Positions 16,484-26,026 are shown, counted from the stretch's first letter. The stretch is 55,122 bases of DNA from Sedimentisphaerales bacterium (GCA_016927855.1 JAFGLV010000024.1:1-55122); one strand, 5' to 3'. Made by a program: numbers and translations. The notes: generated by a model from the letters alone, not told the origin.

Positions 16484-17986
16484 ATGAAACCGAGACTGTA
16501 CCTGATGATCGTCATCCTGCTGGCAATCGGCGCGGCTGCGAGCGCCCAGCCGTCCCTGACGATCTACAACCAGGATTTCGCGGTGGTGCGCGAGTCGCTG
16601 GGCCTGGACCTGACGGCGGGAACCAACGAGGTCCGCGTGACGGACATCACCGCCCATGTCGAGCCCGATTCGGTGATCCTGCGCGACCCGGCGGGCAAGC
16701 GGGACCTGCGCATCCTCGAACAAAACTACCGCGCCGACCCGGTCTCGCAGGGCCTGCTGCTGTCGCTGTACGAAGGTCAGGAGATCGACTTCCTCGTCCG
16801 CAAGCAGGACCACGACGAGATCGTTCGCGGCACGATCATCCGCAGCGGCTACGTCCCGCACCAGGCGGGCATGCAGCGCTACGGCCAGCAGTACCGCCAA
16901 AGCCAGATGGCCTACGCGTCATCGAACAGCCAACCGATCATCGAGGTCGGCGGACGGTTGCGGTTCAGCCTGCCCGGCGAGCCGCTCTTTCCGGCGCTGG
17001 CCGACGATACCATCCTCAAGCCGACGCTCCACTGGGTGCTCGAAACCGACCGCGCCGGCAAGCTCGACGCCGAACTGAGCTACGTCACCGGCGGCATGAG
17101 CTGGGAGGCCGACTACAACCTCCTCTCGCCGACCGAAGGCGACACCGTGGACGTGATCGGCTGGGTCACGATGGACAACCAGACCGGCCGGACCTTCGAG
17201 AACGCCCACATCAAGCTCATGGCCGGGGACGTCAGCAAGGTTCAGCCGGATCAAGTGGCTGTGCTCGCTCGCATGAGTGCTGTCAGTGGGGCACGTGAGA
17301 TGGCGGCTCCCGTTTCGGAGAAGGCCTTCGAGGAGTACCATCTCTACACCCTGGCACGTCCGGCGACGTTGCACGACCGCGAGACCAAGCAGGTCGAGTT
17401 CCTCCGCGCCGAAGGCGTCCAGACCCAGCGTCTTTATATCTACGACGGGCTCAAGATCGACACCCGCTACCAGAGGTACTCGCCCGAGAGCCTGCGGGAC
17501 AACCGCGACTATGGCACGCAGTCGAACCCCAAGGTCTGGGTGATGAAGGAGTTCAAGAACACCAAGGACAACCACCTCGGGATTCCGCTGCCGCGTGGTC
17601 GGGTCCGCTTCTACCGCCAGGACGACGACGGACGGCTCGAATTCACCGGCGAGAACATCATCGACCACACGCCGCGTGACGAGACCATCCGCGTCTATAC
17701 GGGAGATGCCTTCGACCTCGTCGGCGAGCGCATCCGGACCGACTACCAGATCGACACACGCGCCCACTGGCTGGACGAGTCGTTCGAGATCAAGCTGCGC
17801 AACCGCAAGGAGACCGGCACCGTCGAGATTCGCGTCGTCGAGCACCTGTACCGCTGGATCAACTGGGAGGTCGTCGAGAAGTCGAACACCTTCCTCAAGA
17901 CCGACAGCCAGACCATCGAGTTCCGCATCCAGGTCCCCGCCGGCGAGGAGAAGACGATCACCTACAAGGTCCACTACACCTGGTAA
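16484..17986 (+). CDS. Secreted DUF4139 domain protein
   Basis: The 500-residue protein has a signal peptide (MKPRLYLMIVILLAIGAAASAQ, cleavage near 22). A beta-rich N-terminal region follows, then a DUF4139-type C-terminal domain with conserved TWYNLL-like and HLYRWINWEV segments. Function is unknown in the family; bacterial members are exported and often lie near envelope genes. The ATG at 16484 is preceded by AAGGGAGGAT, a strong Shine-Dalgarno. Upstream in-frame codons to 16286 run through the repeat and are not coding. Confidence 0.8.
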   Translation: MKPRLYLMIVILLAIGAAASAQPSLTIYNQDFAVVRESLGLDLTAGTNEVRVTDITAHVEPDSVILRDPAGKRDLRILEQNYRADPVSQGLLLSLYEGQEIDFLVRKQDHDEIVRGTIIRSGYVPHQAGMQRYGQQYRQSQMAYASSNSQPIIEVGGRLRFSLPGEPLFPALADDTILKPTLHWVLETDRAGKLDAELSYVTGGMSWEADYNLLSPTEGDTVDVIGWVTMDNQTGRTFENAHIKLMAGDVSKVQPDQVAVLARMSAVSGAREMAAPVSEKAFEEYHLYTLARPATLHDRETKQVEFLRAEGVQTQRLYIYDGLKIDTRYQRYSPESLRDNRDYGTQSNPKVWVMKEFKNTKDNHLGIPLPRGRVRFYRQDDDGRLEFTGENIIDHTPRDETIRVYTGDAFDLVGERIRTDYQIDTRAHWLDESFEIKLRNRKETGTVEIRVVEHLYRWINWEVVEKSNTFLKTDSQTIEFRIQVPAGEEKTITYKVHYTW

Positions 17987-17992
17987 CTTCTC

Positions 17993-18068
17993 GTAGGGTG
18001 GGCCGTGTCCACCATTGACTGCGTGTTGGTCGGACGACGTTGGAACCGGTGTGCACGGCACACCCTAC
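17993..18068. repeat. GTAGGGTGGGCCGTG inverted-repeat element
   Basis: The left arm at 17993-18013 begins GTAGGGTGGGCCGTG and the right arm at 18048-18068 ends CGGCACACCCTAC. The 21-bp arms pair with three mismatches. A half copy (GTAGGGTGTGCACCGCACACC) occurs near 26236-26256. The rest of the gap to 18271 shows nothing recognisable. Confidence 0.7.
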
Positions 18069-18271
18069 TCGGCTCAAGGTGTTCAGGACGAACGCTGAGG
18101 AGCTGTGTGGTGTGAGGGTAAGCGCGCAGTAGCCTTCGGTACGGTAATGCAGACCCATGGGGTCCCAATCAGTTGCTTGCTTCTGCATCAAATGACGTGA
18201 ATCTAGTGCGATCCGCCCATAGCCGCAAGCAGAGATGTGCTGAACTGGCACACCCACGACAGACGCCACTG

Positions 18272-19297
18272 TTATAGTTCGGGAGCGACCAGTTTTGTTT
18301 GGCTTCTGACTGATTCGACGACTCTCCGAATTGCATCAACGACTACGTCCGGTTGGTTGTTCAAGATCGCATGGCTGCTGTCGGGAACCACGAGGTGAAA
18401 GCTGTTGCCGGATTGACTGGCGATCTCTGCCTGACACTCCGTCCAGACCCTCAGAGCCACCGTCGCATCCTCTGGCGGTATCTCGTCAATACCGACATCC
18501 CATTTAGAAGCTGAGAGCACTGCCAGCGGGATGTCGGGTGGAAGCGTGCATCCTGCCATCTGAGATATGCAGGTGTCCCAGCACAGCCACGCGTCACATA
18601 GGTTCACTACGTTAGGGGTTCGCAAGGCCAGTGCCCGATTGGCCGCCTCCAATTCTTCTGGCAGCCCCTTCGAAGGAATGACCCAGCGTGCGATTCCCAA
18701 GGGAGCGAGGGCGCGTACTACCTTCACTAGCCGATCCAATTCCGCACCGGCTTTCTTCTGCGACTCAGGCATCTGATCGTATGCCGCCTCATGGGAAGCA
18801 TCCACCAAAACCATCCCGGCGACTTGATCTGGGTGTTCATGGGCGAATAGCCGCACAACGAATCCTCCGTCCGACGCACCGACAAAGACATATGGACCGG
18901 GTATTCGAGCCTGCCTCAATAGTGTATTCAGCTCATTCATTATTTGCTTGCTCGTGCGATCTGCCGGACTGGGGTCACTCCACCCGCACCCGGCCCGATC
19001 ATATGAGACCACACGAGTAAACTTCGCAACCTCAGGTTGAATAGAGGCCCAAGAGAGACTTTCGCCGAAGGCTCCATCTTCCAATACTACGGTCGGAGTT
19101 CCTGATCCGGCATCCTGCAAGTGCAAACGATATCCCCCAATATCCACAAGCTGACCTGGTGGGGGGTACCGACGTACCGCGTTGGCGGTGCAGTAGGCCT
19201 GAACAGCAAGGGCAATCACGATAGCGAGAATGAGTAAAATGACACTGCCGATGCCGATACGTTTCGCCCACTTGAAGATCAGTCTCCGTGATGGCAT
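18272..19297 (-). CDS. Membrane-anchored alpha/beta hydrolase
   Basis: The 341-residue protein has an N-terminal transmembrane anchor (about 10-35, IGIGSVILLILAIVIALAVQA) and an alpha/beta-hydrolase fold. The nucleophile elbow is VGASDGG (Ser in GASDG), the acid is probably within the DVGIDEIP segment, and the catalytic His is in VPDSSHAILNNQPD. The substrate is unknown; esterase or haloalkane-hydrolase-like enzymes share this pattern. The start at 19297 (MPSRRLIFKW) has AGGA upstream; codons upstream to 19342 look non-coding. Confidence 0.85.
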   Translation of the reverse strand: MPSRRLIFKWAKRIGIGSVILLILAIVIALAVQAYCTANAVRRYPPPGQLVDIGGYRLHLQDAGSGTPTVVLEDGAFGESLSWASIQPEVAKFTRVVSYDRAGCGWSDPSPADRTSKQIMNELNTLLRQARIPGPYVFVGASDGGFVVRLFAHEHPDQVAGMVLVDASHEAAYDQMPESQKKAGAELDRLVKVVRALAPLGIARWVIPSKGLPEELEAANRALALRTPNVVNLCDAWLCWDTCISQMAGCTLPPDIPLAVLSASKWDVGIDEIPPEDATVALRVWTECQAEIASQSGNSFHLVVPDSSHAILNNQPDVVVDAIRRVVESVRSQTKLVAPEL

Positions 19298-19465
19298 AGT
19301 CCTGCTCTGCCTTTCTTGTCTTGTAGTGTTGCAGCTCGACACTACTTCCAGCTCACGATTCTATTGTGATATTGGGTGTCGTCAAGTTTCGCAGGGTGTG
19401 CGTTCGACCGACTACCGGCAGCGCGAGGCCGAGGCGGGCGGCTGGTTTCTCTGGGTGACAGGTGC

Positions 19466-19555
19466 ATGCCGTACCTGAAAGAGCGGCTTGCGACCGCCGA
19501 CGAAGACACGCGTTGGTGGATTCAGGCGGTCTTGGCGGAGATCGAAGACCGGTAG
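19466..19555 (+). pseudogene. Possible gene remnant (29-codon open frame)
   Basis: A short frame MPYLKERLATADED..WWIQAVLAEIEDR ends at TAG 19553-19555. It has protein-like composition but no ribosome site and no homologous start. It may be the decayed 3' end of a gene whose body is lost. The surrounding 19300-19628 gap holds no complete gene. Weak call. Confidence 0.2.
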
Positions 19556-19628
19556 CGCCGGCGCGGTCCGCGACGCGCGTAGCAGCAACCCCCTGTGGTT
19601 TCCCAGGGCGGGCACAGGGAGTGAGCCT

Positions 19629-22115
19629 CTACGTGGCGATCGTCTTGAGGGCGATGTCGGCGATCAGGTTGTCGAAGTCGCGGGCCGTTCTGAGCACGGA
19701 AACCATGTCGGGCAGGCGGATGATGCCGGCGATATTCGCCAGGGCCTGGAGATGCCGGGCCGGGTCTTGCCCCACCGGGTCGAGCAGGATGATGAGGATA
19801 TGCGGCTCGCCGGAGGCCAGCGGAACATTCAAAGGATGCTTCGAGACGCCCAGAAACACGACCGACCCGGAGACGTTCGGCACATGCGTGTGAAGCAGCA
19901 CGACGTCCGTGGTCAGTTCCACCGGCTCCTCCTGGCTGATCGTGTGCAGCAGGCGGGTGATCACCTGCGTATCGGCGGAGCGTTCGCCGAAGTAGCTGCT
20001 CAGGAGTTCCCGGACGGCGTCTTCGATGGTCTCGGCGTCCATCTGCAATCTCGTCCGGTCGCGGGTGAACGTCGAGAAGATATAGGAGGAGTCGAGTATT
20101 CTTTCCGCCGCCTGTTGGCTGTCCCGTCTCTGGGTGGGCGGTATGATGACGGAGAAGGTCGTGGTCGGCCATTGTGCGGCCAGGCGGCCGGGCAGGCGGT
20201 CGAGCAGCGGCTGCCACGCCACCTCACCTTTGCGTGCGCTCATGAGGATGAGCCAGTCGTCCGCCGCGATTTCGTCGGCAACGACTTGTTGGGCGGCCTT
20301 CCAGGCGCCGAGGGTCTGGAAGGACGTTTGAACGGACGGAGGCATCTTCAAGATGAAGGCTTCCGCCGCGACTTGTGTCTGAGCTGCGCATAGAACCAAC
20401 AGGGTGGTCCCCGCCTGGTTGGCCAGGGTCTTGACCGCGGCGATGACCGACTCGAAACCGCCCTGACGTTCGGCGAAGGGGGGCAGGACGAGCACGATCC
20501 GTCCGACAGTGCTGACCGGTTCGCAGAAGCGGTTGACCATGACGGTCTGAAGGCTCTGCTCGACGACGGCATCGATAATCCGGCCGAACGTCCGCGTCTT
20601 GCCGCTGACTCGCCCATCCCATTGCAGCAGGATCATGGAGATGCGGTTGTCTCGAGTGGCCCGCAGGACACCCGATGTGACGCTGACGTCCACGCTGGTC
20701 AACGGAGTCACCGGAACGTCGGCGGCCATCGCTCGAACGACGGTATGCGCGAGGACCTTCTCGGCTACCGCCACCTGCTGCTCTGAATCGCTGCCCTCCT
20801 GCGCCACGCGCATGGGGTACACCGGCTCGTGAGAGCCTTTCTCTCGAAGCAGCAGAGCGAGGTCGAGCAGCTCTCGGGCCCCTTCGCGCTGTCCCAGAGG
20901 GATCATAATCCTGTGCGGCGCCAGCGAGGCGTCGAAGACCGCCTGTTCTTCATGCACGGCCAACGTTCGTCCCGCCCGTTCCGTGACGATCGAGCCGACC
21001 AGGCAGGTCACCGCGATCATCATGATGGTGCCGGTGATCACCGCCTCCGAGAACAATCCGATATCGTAGCCCACCATCACGGCGGCCAGAGTCGCGGCGG
21101 CCTGGTTGACGCTCAATCCGAAGATCAGTCGGCCTTCGTCGCGGCGGTAGCGCAGAACCAGCGCGAAGATCCGAGCGGCGCCGAACTTGGCGACAAGGGC
21201 GACGACGGTCATACTGATGGCGATGATCCAGGCCGCGGACCCGGTCAGCAACAGGCCCAGATCGACCAGCATGCCCACGGACAACAGGAAGAACGGGATG
21301 AAGATGACATCGCCGGTGAAGTGAATCCGGGTCATCAGCAGGCTCTTCTCCGGGATCAGCGAGTTCAGGGCAATGCCGGCCAGGAAGGCCCCGATGATCG
21401 GTTCGAGCCCGGCGACGTGGGCGAGAAACGAGCTGAACAGCGCCACGGCCAGGACGAAGACGAACTCGCTGTTCTCGTCGACCGCAATGTGGCGAAAGAA
21501 CGCCCGGCCGATCAGGGGGATGAGAACCAGAGCCGCCACGACATACACGACCATCAGAGACAACAGCCGGACCCAGAATCCCACGGTCGGGTCGCCCCGC
21601 GTGGTGCTGGCAATCACCGACAGCAGCAGCAGCGCTAGCGTATCGGTGATGATCGTCCCCCCGATGACCGTCGTTACCGCGCGCGACTTGGTCAGGCCCA
21701 GCTTGCCCACCGCCGGGAAGGTCACCAGCGTATGAGAGCTGAACATGCTGGCCAGCAAGATGGCCGACGAAACGGTCATGCCCAAGACCCAAATGCCCGT
21801 CGGGATCCCCATCGCCAGAGGGACGCTGAACGTCAGCAGTCCGAAAACGACCGTATGGCTCTTGTTCTTTCGAACCTGGTGCAGGTCGATCTCGAGCCCC
21901 GCCAGAAACATGATGTACAGCAGGCCGACTGTGCCGAGCAGGTGCACCGTCTGGTCTCGGGCCAGGATCCCGACGCCGTGGGGACCGACGATCGTTCCGG
22001 CCGCGATCAGCCCGATGATTTCGGGCAGGCGCAGCTTCCGCGCAAACAGCGGCACGACCAGAATCAGCGCCATGACGCTACCGAAGATCAGTACCGGATC
22101 GGAAAACGGCAGCAT
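19629..22115 (-). CDS. Kef-type Na+/H+ or K+/H+ antiporter with C-terminal USP-like domains
   Basis: The 828-residue CPA2 antiporter has about 12 N-terminal transmembrane helices (1-395). They include LFARKLRLPEIIGLIAAGTIVGPHGVG and the core segment GAFLAGIALNSLIPE. The cytosolic tail of about 430 residues resembles two universal-stress-like domains (MIPLGQREGARELLDLALLL and later IVLVLPPFAERQGGFESVIAAV) that probably sense nucleotides or regulate exchange. This is the planctomycete/cyanobacterial-style fusion. The gene diverges from the mannan cluster across a 650-bp repeat-rich gap. Confidence 0.88.
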   Translation of the reverse strand: MLPFSDPVLIFGSVMALILVVPLFARKLRLPEIIGLIAAGTIVGPHGVGILARDQTVHLLGTVGLLYIMFLAGLEIDLHQVRKNKSHTVVFGLLTFSVPLAMGIPTGIWVLGMTVSSAILLASMFSSHTLVTFPAVGKLGLTKSRAVTTVIGGTIITDTLALLLLSVIASTTRGDPTVGFWVRLLSLMVVYVVAALVLIPLIGRAFFRHIAVDENSEFVFVLAVALFSSFLAHVAGLEPIIGAFLAGIALNSLIPEKSLLMTRIHFTGDVIFIPFFLLSVGMLVDLGLLLTGSAAWIIAISMTVVALVAKFGAARIFALVLRYRRDEGRLIFGLSVNQAAATLAAVMVGYDIGLFSEAVITGTIMMIAVTCLVGSIVTERAGRTLAVHEEQAVFDASLAPHRIMIPLGQREGARELLDLALLLREKGSHEPVYPMRVAQEGSDSEQQVAVAEKVLAHTVVRAMAADVPVTPLTSVDVSVTSGVLRATRDNRISMILLQWDGRVSGKTRTFGRIIDAVVEQSLQTVMVNRFCEPVSTVGRIVLVLPPFAERQGGFESVIAAVKTLANQAGTTLLVLCAAQTQVAAEAFILKMPPSVQTSFQTLGAWKAAQQVVADEIAADDWLILMSARKGEVAWQPLLDRLPGRLAAQWPTTTFSVIIPPTQRRDSQQAAERILDSSYIFSTFTRDRTRLQMDAETIEDAVRELLSSYFGERSADTQVITRLLHTISQEEPVELTTDVVLLHTHVPNVSGSVVFLGVSKHPLNVPLASGEPHILIILLDPVGQDPARHLQALANIAGIIRLPDMVSVLRTARDFDNLIADIALKTIAT

Positions 22116-22322
22116 GTACGATCCTCATTCGCATCCGAGGCTGTAAACCCAGCCCTTGGCGGCCCTTACGCTGCCGCGATCATAGTGGTTCGTCGCGAGA
22201 CCCGCAAGCGGAGAACCGACGACAAGTGGCAGATGGCAACGGACCGGTGTCGCCGGCCTTCCGTCCTCAGCTCTGTGCTCTTGGGGGCACATTGCGAGCT
22301 GGAAATATCGCATCTGTGGCGT

Positions 22323-22351
22323 TTGGCCGGCCGAGGAATTGCGCTTATACT
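22323..22351 (+). promoter_or_regulatory. Likely sigma-70 promoter upstream of the mannan cluster
   Basis: TTGGCC (22323-22328), a 17-bp spacer and TATACT (22346-22351) give a good -35/-10 pair directed at the epimerase gene. A terminator-like hairpin follows about 105 bp later. The rest of 22116-22322 shows nothing I can name. Confidence 0.45.
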
Positions 22352-22453
22352 TTACGTGAAAGGGGTAAACCGAAAGGACATGTTTCCGAGAATAGGCTCA
22401 TAATACTCCTTCCTTCTTTTCCAGGGGGGGCAGCCGACCAAGCAACCAACTTT

Positions 22454-22480
22454 AGGGGGGTCGCTGTCTCCCCCCTTTTT
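22454..22480 (+). terminator. Rho-independent terminator-like hairpin in the leader
   Basis: AGGGGGG (22454-22460), a 9-base loop and CCCCCC (22470-22475) are followed by TTTTT (22476-22480). No gene on this strand ends just before it. It therefore closes a short transcript from the promoter at 22323-22351 or acts as an attenuator before the epimerase gene. Confidence 0.6.
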
Positions 22481-22488
22481 GCGCCCAT

Positions 22489-22607
22489 TGTGTCGCGGGC
22501 ACCTTGCCCACGCGTATCGAGGGCGTCCCGCCCTCGCCGCCCTAGCACACACCTTCCGTTTCCCTGGCTCAATCGCGAGCGGGACGCTCGCGGTGCACGC
22601 GAGCAGA
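22489..22607. repeat. TCGCGGGCA-CTTGCCC dispersed element, truncated copy
   Basis: Starts GTGTCGCGGGCACCTTGCCC, then a GAGGGCG..CGCCCTC hairpin and a CGCGAGCGGGACGCTCGCG hairpin. This is the same order as the complete element at 26086-26226. The right terminal arm is missing and the sequence runs straight into a different repeat at 22609. Confidence 0.7.
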
Positions 22608-22608
22608 A

Positions 22609-22633
22609 CCTGTCCTGAGCAAAGTCGAAGGAA
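22609..22633. repeat. CCTGTCCTGAGC-AAGTCGAAGGA repeat, copy 1
   Basis: A 25-bp element reading CCTGTCCTGAGCAAAGTC then GAAGGAA. Related copies are at 24000-24024 and 27480-27504. It contains a partial dyad (TCCTGAGC..TCGAAGGA). It also creates an ATG at its end that opens a spurious upstream start for the epimerase. Confidence 0.75.
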
Positions 22634-22767
22634 TGCCCCCGACACCGAATAATGAAGACCTTGAGTTTTCCCGTGGCACCGCTACTATGTCTGTCACCGC
22701 GGGGCTCGCGCGAGCGCTGGGTCGCAAGACGCCCTTGCGGTCACCGCCATCGGCGAAAGGGCCGCAC

Positions 22768-23991
22768 ATGTCGCCGGGACAACTGGAAAGCTTGGGCCGT
22801 TCCGTCCGAGCCGAGCTGGACGGCAACCTCCTGCCGTTCTGGTCCAGCCGGGTCGTGGATACCTCCCACGGCGGTTTCATCGGCTGGATGTCCAAGGAAG
22901 GGCTGGTCAACACGGAGGCCCCGAAGGGTCTGATCCTCAACGCCCGCCTGCTCTGGACCTTCTCGGCGGTTTACCGCTTCGACCACGACGTACGTCGGCG
23001 CGACCTGGCGCAGCGGGCGGCCGACTACCTGGCCCAGTTCTTCTGGGACGGCACGCACGGCGGCGTGTTCTGGCAAGTCGATGCCCAGGGTCGCTGCCTC
23101 GACGACAAAAAGAAGATCTATGGCCAGGCGTTCTACCTCTACGCGCTGGCGGAATACTTTCAGGCGGTCGGCGACGAAGCGACGCTGGAGCGCGCCAAGG
23201 AGCTGTTCGAGCTGATCGAGGCGCACAGTCACGACGCGGTCAACGGCGGCTACATCGAGGTCTGCAACCGCGACTGGTCGGAGGCCCAGGACCTGCGGCT
23301 CAGCGACAAGGACATGGACGAGAAAGAGTCCATGAACAACCACCTGCACCTGTTGGAAGCCTACACGAATCTCTACCGCATCTGGCCGGAGGCGAACTTG
23401 CGGGTGCGGCTGGTCGGACTGCTCGACATTTTCGCAGCGCGGATCGCCGACCCGGCCACCGGTCACCTGAACCATTTCTTCGACGAATCGTGGCAGCCCA
23501 AATCCGACGACTACACCTTCGGTCACGACATCGAAGCCAGTTGGTTGCTGTGCGAAGCCGCCGAGGTCCTGGACGATCCGGCGCTCATGTCGCGCGTGCA
23601 GGAGCAGGCCCTCAGACTGGCGCACATCGTGCTGACCGAGGGCGTCGATCACGATGGCGGCCTGTGCTACCGCGGCCAGCACGGACACGTCGTCGATCCG
23701 AACCGCGAATGGTGGCCGCAGGTCGAAAGCGTCGTTGGCTTCCTCAATGCCTTCCAGCTCAGCGGCGAGCAACGCTTCTTCGAGGCCGCCCGCCACGCCT
23801 GGCAGTACCTCGAGAAGCGCTTCGTGGACGCCGAGCACGGCGAGTGGTTCTGGCGGGTCGATCCGCTCGGCCGGCCCGACCCGACCGAGCCGAAGGTCTC
23901 CGAGTGGAAAGGACCCTATCACGGCGTACGCGGATGTCTGGAAATCCTCAAGAGGCTACGACAGATCGCAGCCTCAAATCCGAAACTCTAA
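22768..23991 (+). CDS. Cellobiose 2-epimerase (AGE family)
   Basis: The 407-residue enzyme epimerises the reducing-end glucose/mannose of beta-1,4 disaccharides such as mannobiose. The alpha6/alpha6 barrel markers of cellobiose 2-epimerases are visible: MNNHLHLLEAYTNLYR with His192 and His194, FGHDIEASWLL with His253, and a C-terminal KGPYHGVRG histidine. Length matches the family (390-420). The ATG at 22768 with GAAAGG upstream is chosen; upstream in-frame codons from 22633 come from a repeat. In context it should turn mannobiose into mannosyl-glucose for the GH130 enzyme at 26275. Confidence 0.92.
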   Translation: MSPGQLESLGRSVRAELDGNLLPFWSSRVVDTSHGGFIGWMSKEGLVNTEAPKGLILNARLLWTFSAVYRFDHDVRRRDLAQRAADYLAQFFWDGTHGGVFWQVDAQGRCLDDKKKIYGQAFYLYALAEYFQAVGDEATLERAKELFELIEAHSHDAVNGGYIEVCNRDWSEAQDLRLSDKDMDEKESMNNHLHLLEAYTNLYRIWPEANLRVRLVGLLDIFAARIADPATGHLNHFFDESWQPKSDDYTFGHDIEASWLLCEAAEVLDDPALMSRVQEQALRLAHIVLTEGVDHDGGLCYRGQHGHVVDPNREWWPQVESVVGFLNAFQLSGEQRFFEAARHAWQYLEKRFVDAEHGEWFWRVDPLGRPDPTEPKVSEWKGPYHGVRGCLEILKRLRQIAASNPKL

Positions 23992-24165
23992 TTTCGAAAC
24001 CTGTCCTGAGCGAAGTCGAATGGATCCGAAACAAATACGACTGTTCGAAGGCCGAAATCCAAAACAACACCACCGAAAGGCGCGAGTGTCTCTGTCATTT
24101 GCATTTCGGTCCTTTGGATTTGTTTCGGATTTCGAGCTTCGTATTTCGGATTTCCGCAGAGACGA
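23974..24165. repeat. TTTCGAAATCCGAAAC dispersed repeat, copy 2 (interrupted)
   Basis: The left part reads CTAATTTCGAAA then, after a 25-bp insertion, TCCGAAACAAATACGA. The right part carries TTTGGATTTGTTTCGG and TTTCGGATTTCCG. It is a second copy of the long imperfect inverted repeat at 13405-13562. It occupies the whole gap between epimerase and symporter. Confidence 0.8.
24000..24024. repeat. CCTGTCCTGAGC-AAGTCGAAGGA repeat, copy 2, nested
   Basis: Twenty-five bases (CCTGTCCTGAGCGAAGTC then GAATGGA) sit between AATTTCGAAA (23990-23999) and TCCGAAACAAAT (24025-24036). Joining the flanks restores a 22-bp string identical to 13419-13440, so the element is inserted in another repeat. Confidence 0.85.
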
Positions 24166-24208
24166 GGTTGTCATCTGCTGTCACGTCGTACCGTAAGAAG
24201 GAGTCTCC

Positions 24209-26026
24209 ATGCAGCTTCAACCGATCGACATTGGGATCATCGTGGGGTACATCGGCGTGATCATGATCGCCGGCTTCGCGATGAGCAAGCTGGCCAGTCG
24301 CAACCTGGAATCCTACTTCCTGGGTGGTCACGCGGTCCCCTGGTACGTGCTGGGCGTCGCCAACGCCTCCGGCATGTTCGACATCACCGGCACCATGTGG
24401 CTGGTCATGACGATTTTCGTCTATGGGCTTAGAGGCGTGTTCCTGCCCTGGGTCTGGCCGGTCTTCAACCAGGTGTTCCTGATGGTCTTCCTGGCAGTGT
24501 GGCTGCGGCGCTCCGGCGTCATGACCGGCGCCGAGTGGATCACGACAAGGTTCGGCGAAAGCAAGGGCGCGCGCCTCTCGCACATCAGCGTGGTCATTTT
24601 CGCGATCGTCTCGGTCATCGGCTTTCTCGCCTATGCCTTCAAAGGCATCGGCAAGTTCTCCGGCATCCTCCTGCCCTGGAACCTCTCCGACAACCAGTAC
24701 GCCATGATCCTGATGGGCGTCACGAGCCTGTACGTCATCTTCGGCGGCATGCTCAGCGTCACCGTCACCGATGTGATTCAGTATATCCTCATGACGATCA
24801 GCTCGATTTTCATCGCGGTCATCGCCTTTCGGCAGACGACAGCCGAGCAGATCAACGCGGCGGTCCCCGACGGTTGGCATAATCTGCTGTTCGGCTGGAA
24901 GCTGAACCTCGACTGGTCGCAGCACATTCCCCAGATCAACGAGCAGCTCGCCAACGACGGCTGGGAGCTGTTCGGCATCGTGTTCATGATCGTGCTGTTC
25001 AAAGGCATCCTCAACAGCGCCGCCGGTCCGGCGCCGAACTACGACATGCAGCGCGTCCTCTCGACCCGCAGTCCGAAAGAGGCCGCCAAGATGAGTGGGT
25101 TCGTCTCGGTCGTGCTGTTCATGCCACGTTACCTGATGATCGTCGGCATCACACTGCTGGGTCTGGTCGTCTTCAAGGACGTCACCACCCAGATGGAAGG
25201 GGGCTTCGACGCCGAGAAGGTCCTGCCCAGCGTCATCGAGCACCTGCCGGCGGGTCTGACTGGCTTCGTCCTCGCGGGTCTGCTCGCGGCCTTCATGAGC
25301 ACGTTCAGCGCCACAATCAACGCGGGCGCATCGTACGTCGTCAACGACCTCTACAAGAAGCACATCAATCCGAACGCGCCGGCCAAGCGGTACGTCTATG
25401 CGAGCTACATCTGCTCGGTGCTGATCCTGATCGTCGGCATCGCGTTCGGGATGATGACCAAGTCGGTCAACACGGTGACGCAGTGGATCGTCAACGGCCT
25501 GTTCGGCGGCTACACCGCCGCGAACATTCTCAAGTGGTACTGGTGGCGCTTCAACGGTTTCGGCTACTTCAGTGGGATGATCTCGGGCATCGTCGCGGCG
25601 ATCTTCCTGCCGCTGCCGCTGGTGTTGCGGGACCAGAACCTCCTCTGGAATCTCGAGCGCAACATCGCGTTGTTCCCGATCATCCTGGCGATCAGCCTGG
25701 CCGCGTCGGTCATTGCGACGCTGCTGACCAAAGCCGACGACGAAGAGGTGCTCAAGCGGTTCTACAAGCAGGTCCGTCCCTGGGGTTTCTGGGGACCGAT
25801 CCGCGCCAAGGTGATGCAGGAAGACCCGAGCTTTCGTCCCAACACCGCCTTCGGTCGCGATATGACCAACGTCGCGGTCGGCATCGTTTGGCAACTGACG
25901 CTCGTGCTGGTCCCGACGTATTTGCTGATCCGCAGCTACCGCAACCTCGGCATCACGATTGCGGTCCTGATCGTGACCTCGATCTTCCTCAGGTTCAACT
26001 GGTACGATAAGCTGGAGAATGAATGA
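24209..26026 (+). CDS. Sodium/solute symporter (SSS family)
   Basis: The 605-residue membrane protein has about 14 hydrophobic helices, starting with IDIGIIVGYIGVIMIAGFAMSKLASRNLESYFLGG, the classic SSS opening. The core segment GFVLAGLLAAFMSTFSATINAGASYVVNDLY matches the SSS sodium-binding helix region. A clear GAAGGAGT ribosome site precedes the ATG. Placed between cellobiose 2-epimerase and GH130 mannosyl-glucose phosphorylase, it most likely imports mannobiose or short manno-oligosaccharides with Na+. The substrate is inferred from neighbours only. Confidence 0.9.
   Translation: MQLQPIDIGIIVGYIGVIMIAGFAMSKLASRNLESYFLGGHAVPWYVLGVANASGMFDITGTMWLVMTIFVYGLRGVFLPWVWPVFNQVFLMVFLAVWLRRSGVMTGAEWITTRFGESKGARLSHISVVIFAIVSVIGFLAYAFKGIGKFSGILLPWNLSDNQYAMILMGVTSLYVIFGGMLSVTVTDVIQYILMTISSIFIAVIAFRQTTAEQINAAVPDGWHNLLFGWKLNLDWSQHIPQINEQLANDGWELFGIVFMIVLFKGILNSAAGPAPNYDMQRVLSTRSPKEAAKMSGFVSVVLFMPRYLMIVGITLLGLVVFKDVTTQMEGGFDAEKVLPSVIEHLPAGLTGFVLAGLLAAFMSTFSATINAGASYVVNDLYKKHINPNAPAKRYVYASYICSVLILIVGIAFGMMTKSVNTVTQWIVNGLFGGYTAANILKWYWWRFNGFGYFSGMISGIVAAIFLPLPLVLRDQNLLWNLERNIALFPIILAISLAASVIATLLTKADDEEVLKRFYKQVRPWGFWGPIRAKVMQEDPSFRPNTAFGRDMTNVAVGIVWQLTLVLVPTYLLIRSYRNLGITIAVLIVTSIFLRFNWYDKLENE

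Noticed and set aside
24095-25894. 599-residue minus-strand frame rich in Asp, Glu, Arg and His
   Set aside because: It is antisense to the SSS symporter; the composition is what antisense of a hydrophobic gene gives.
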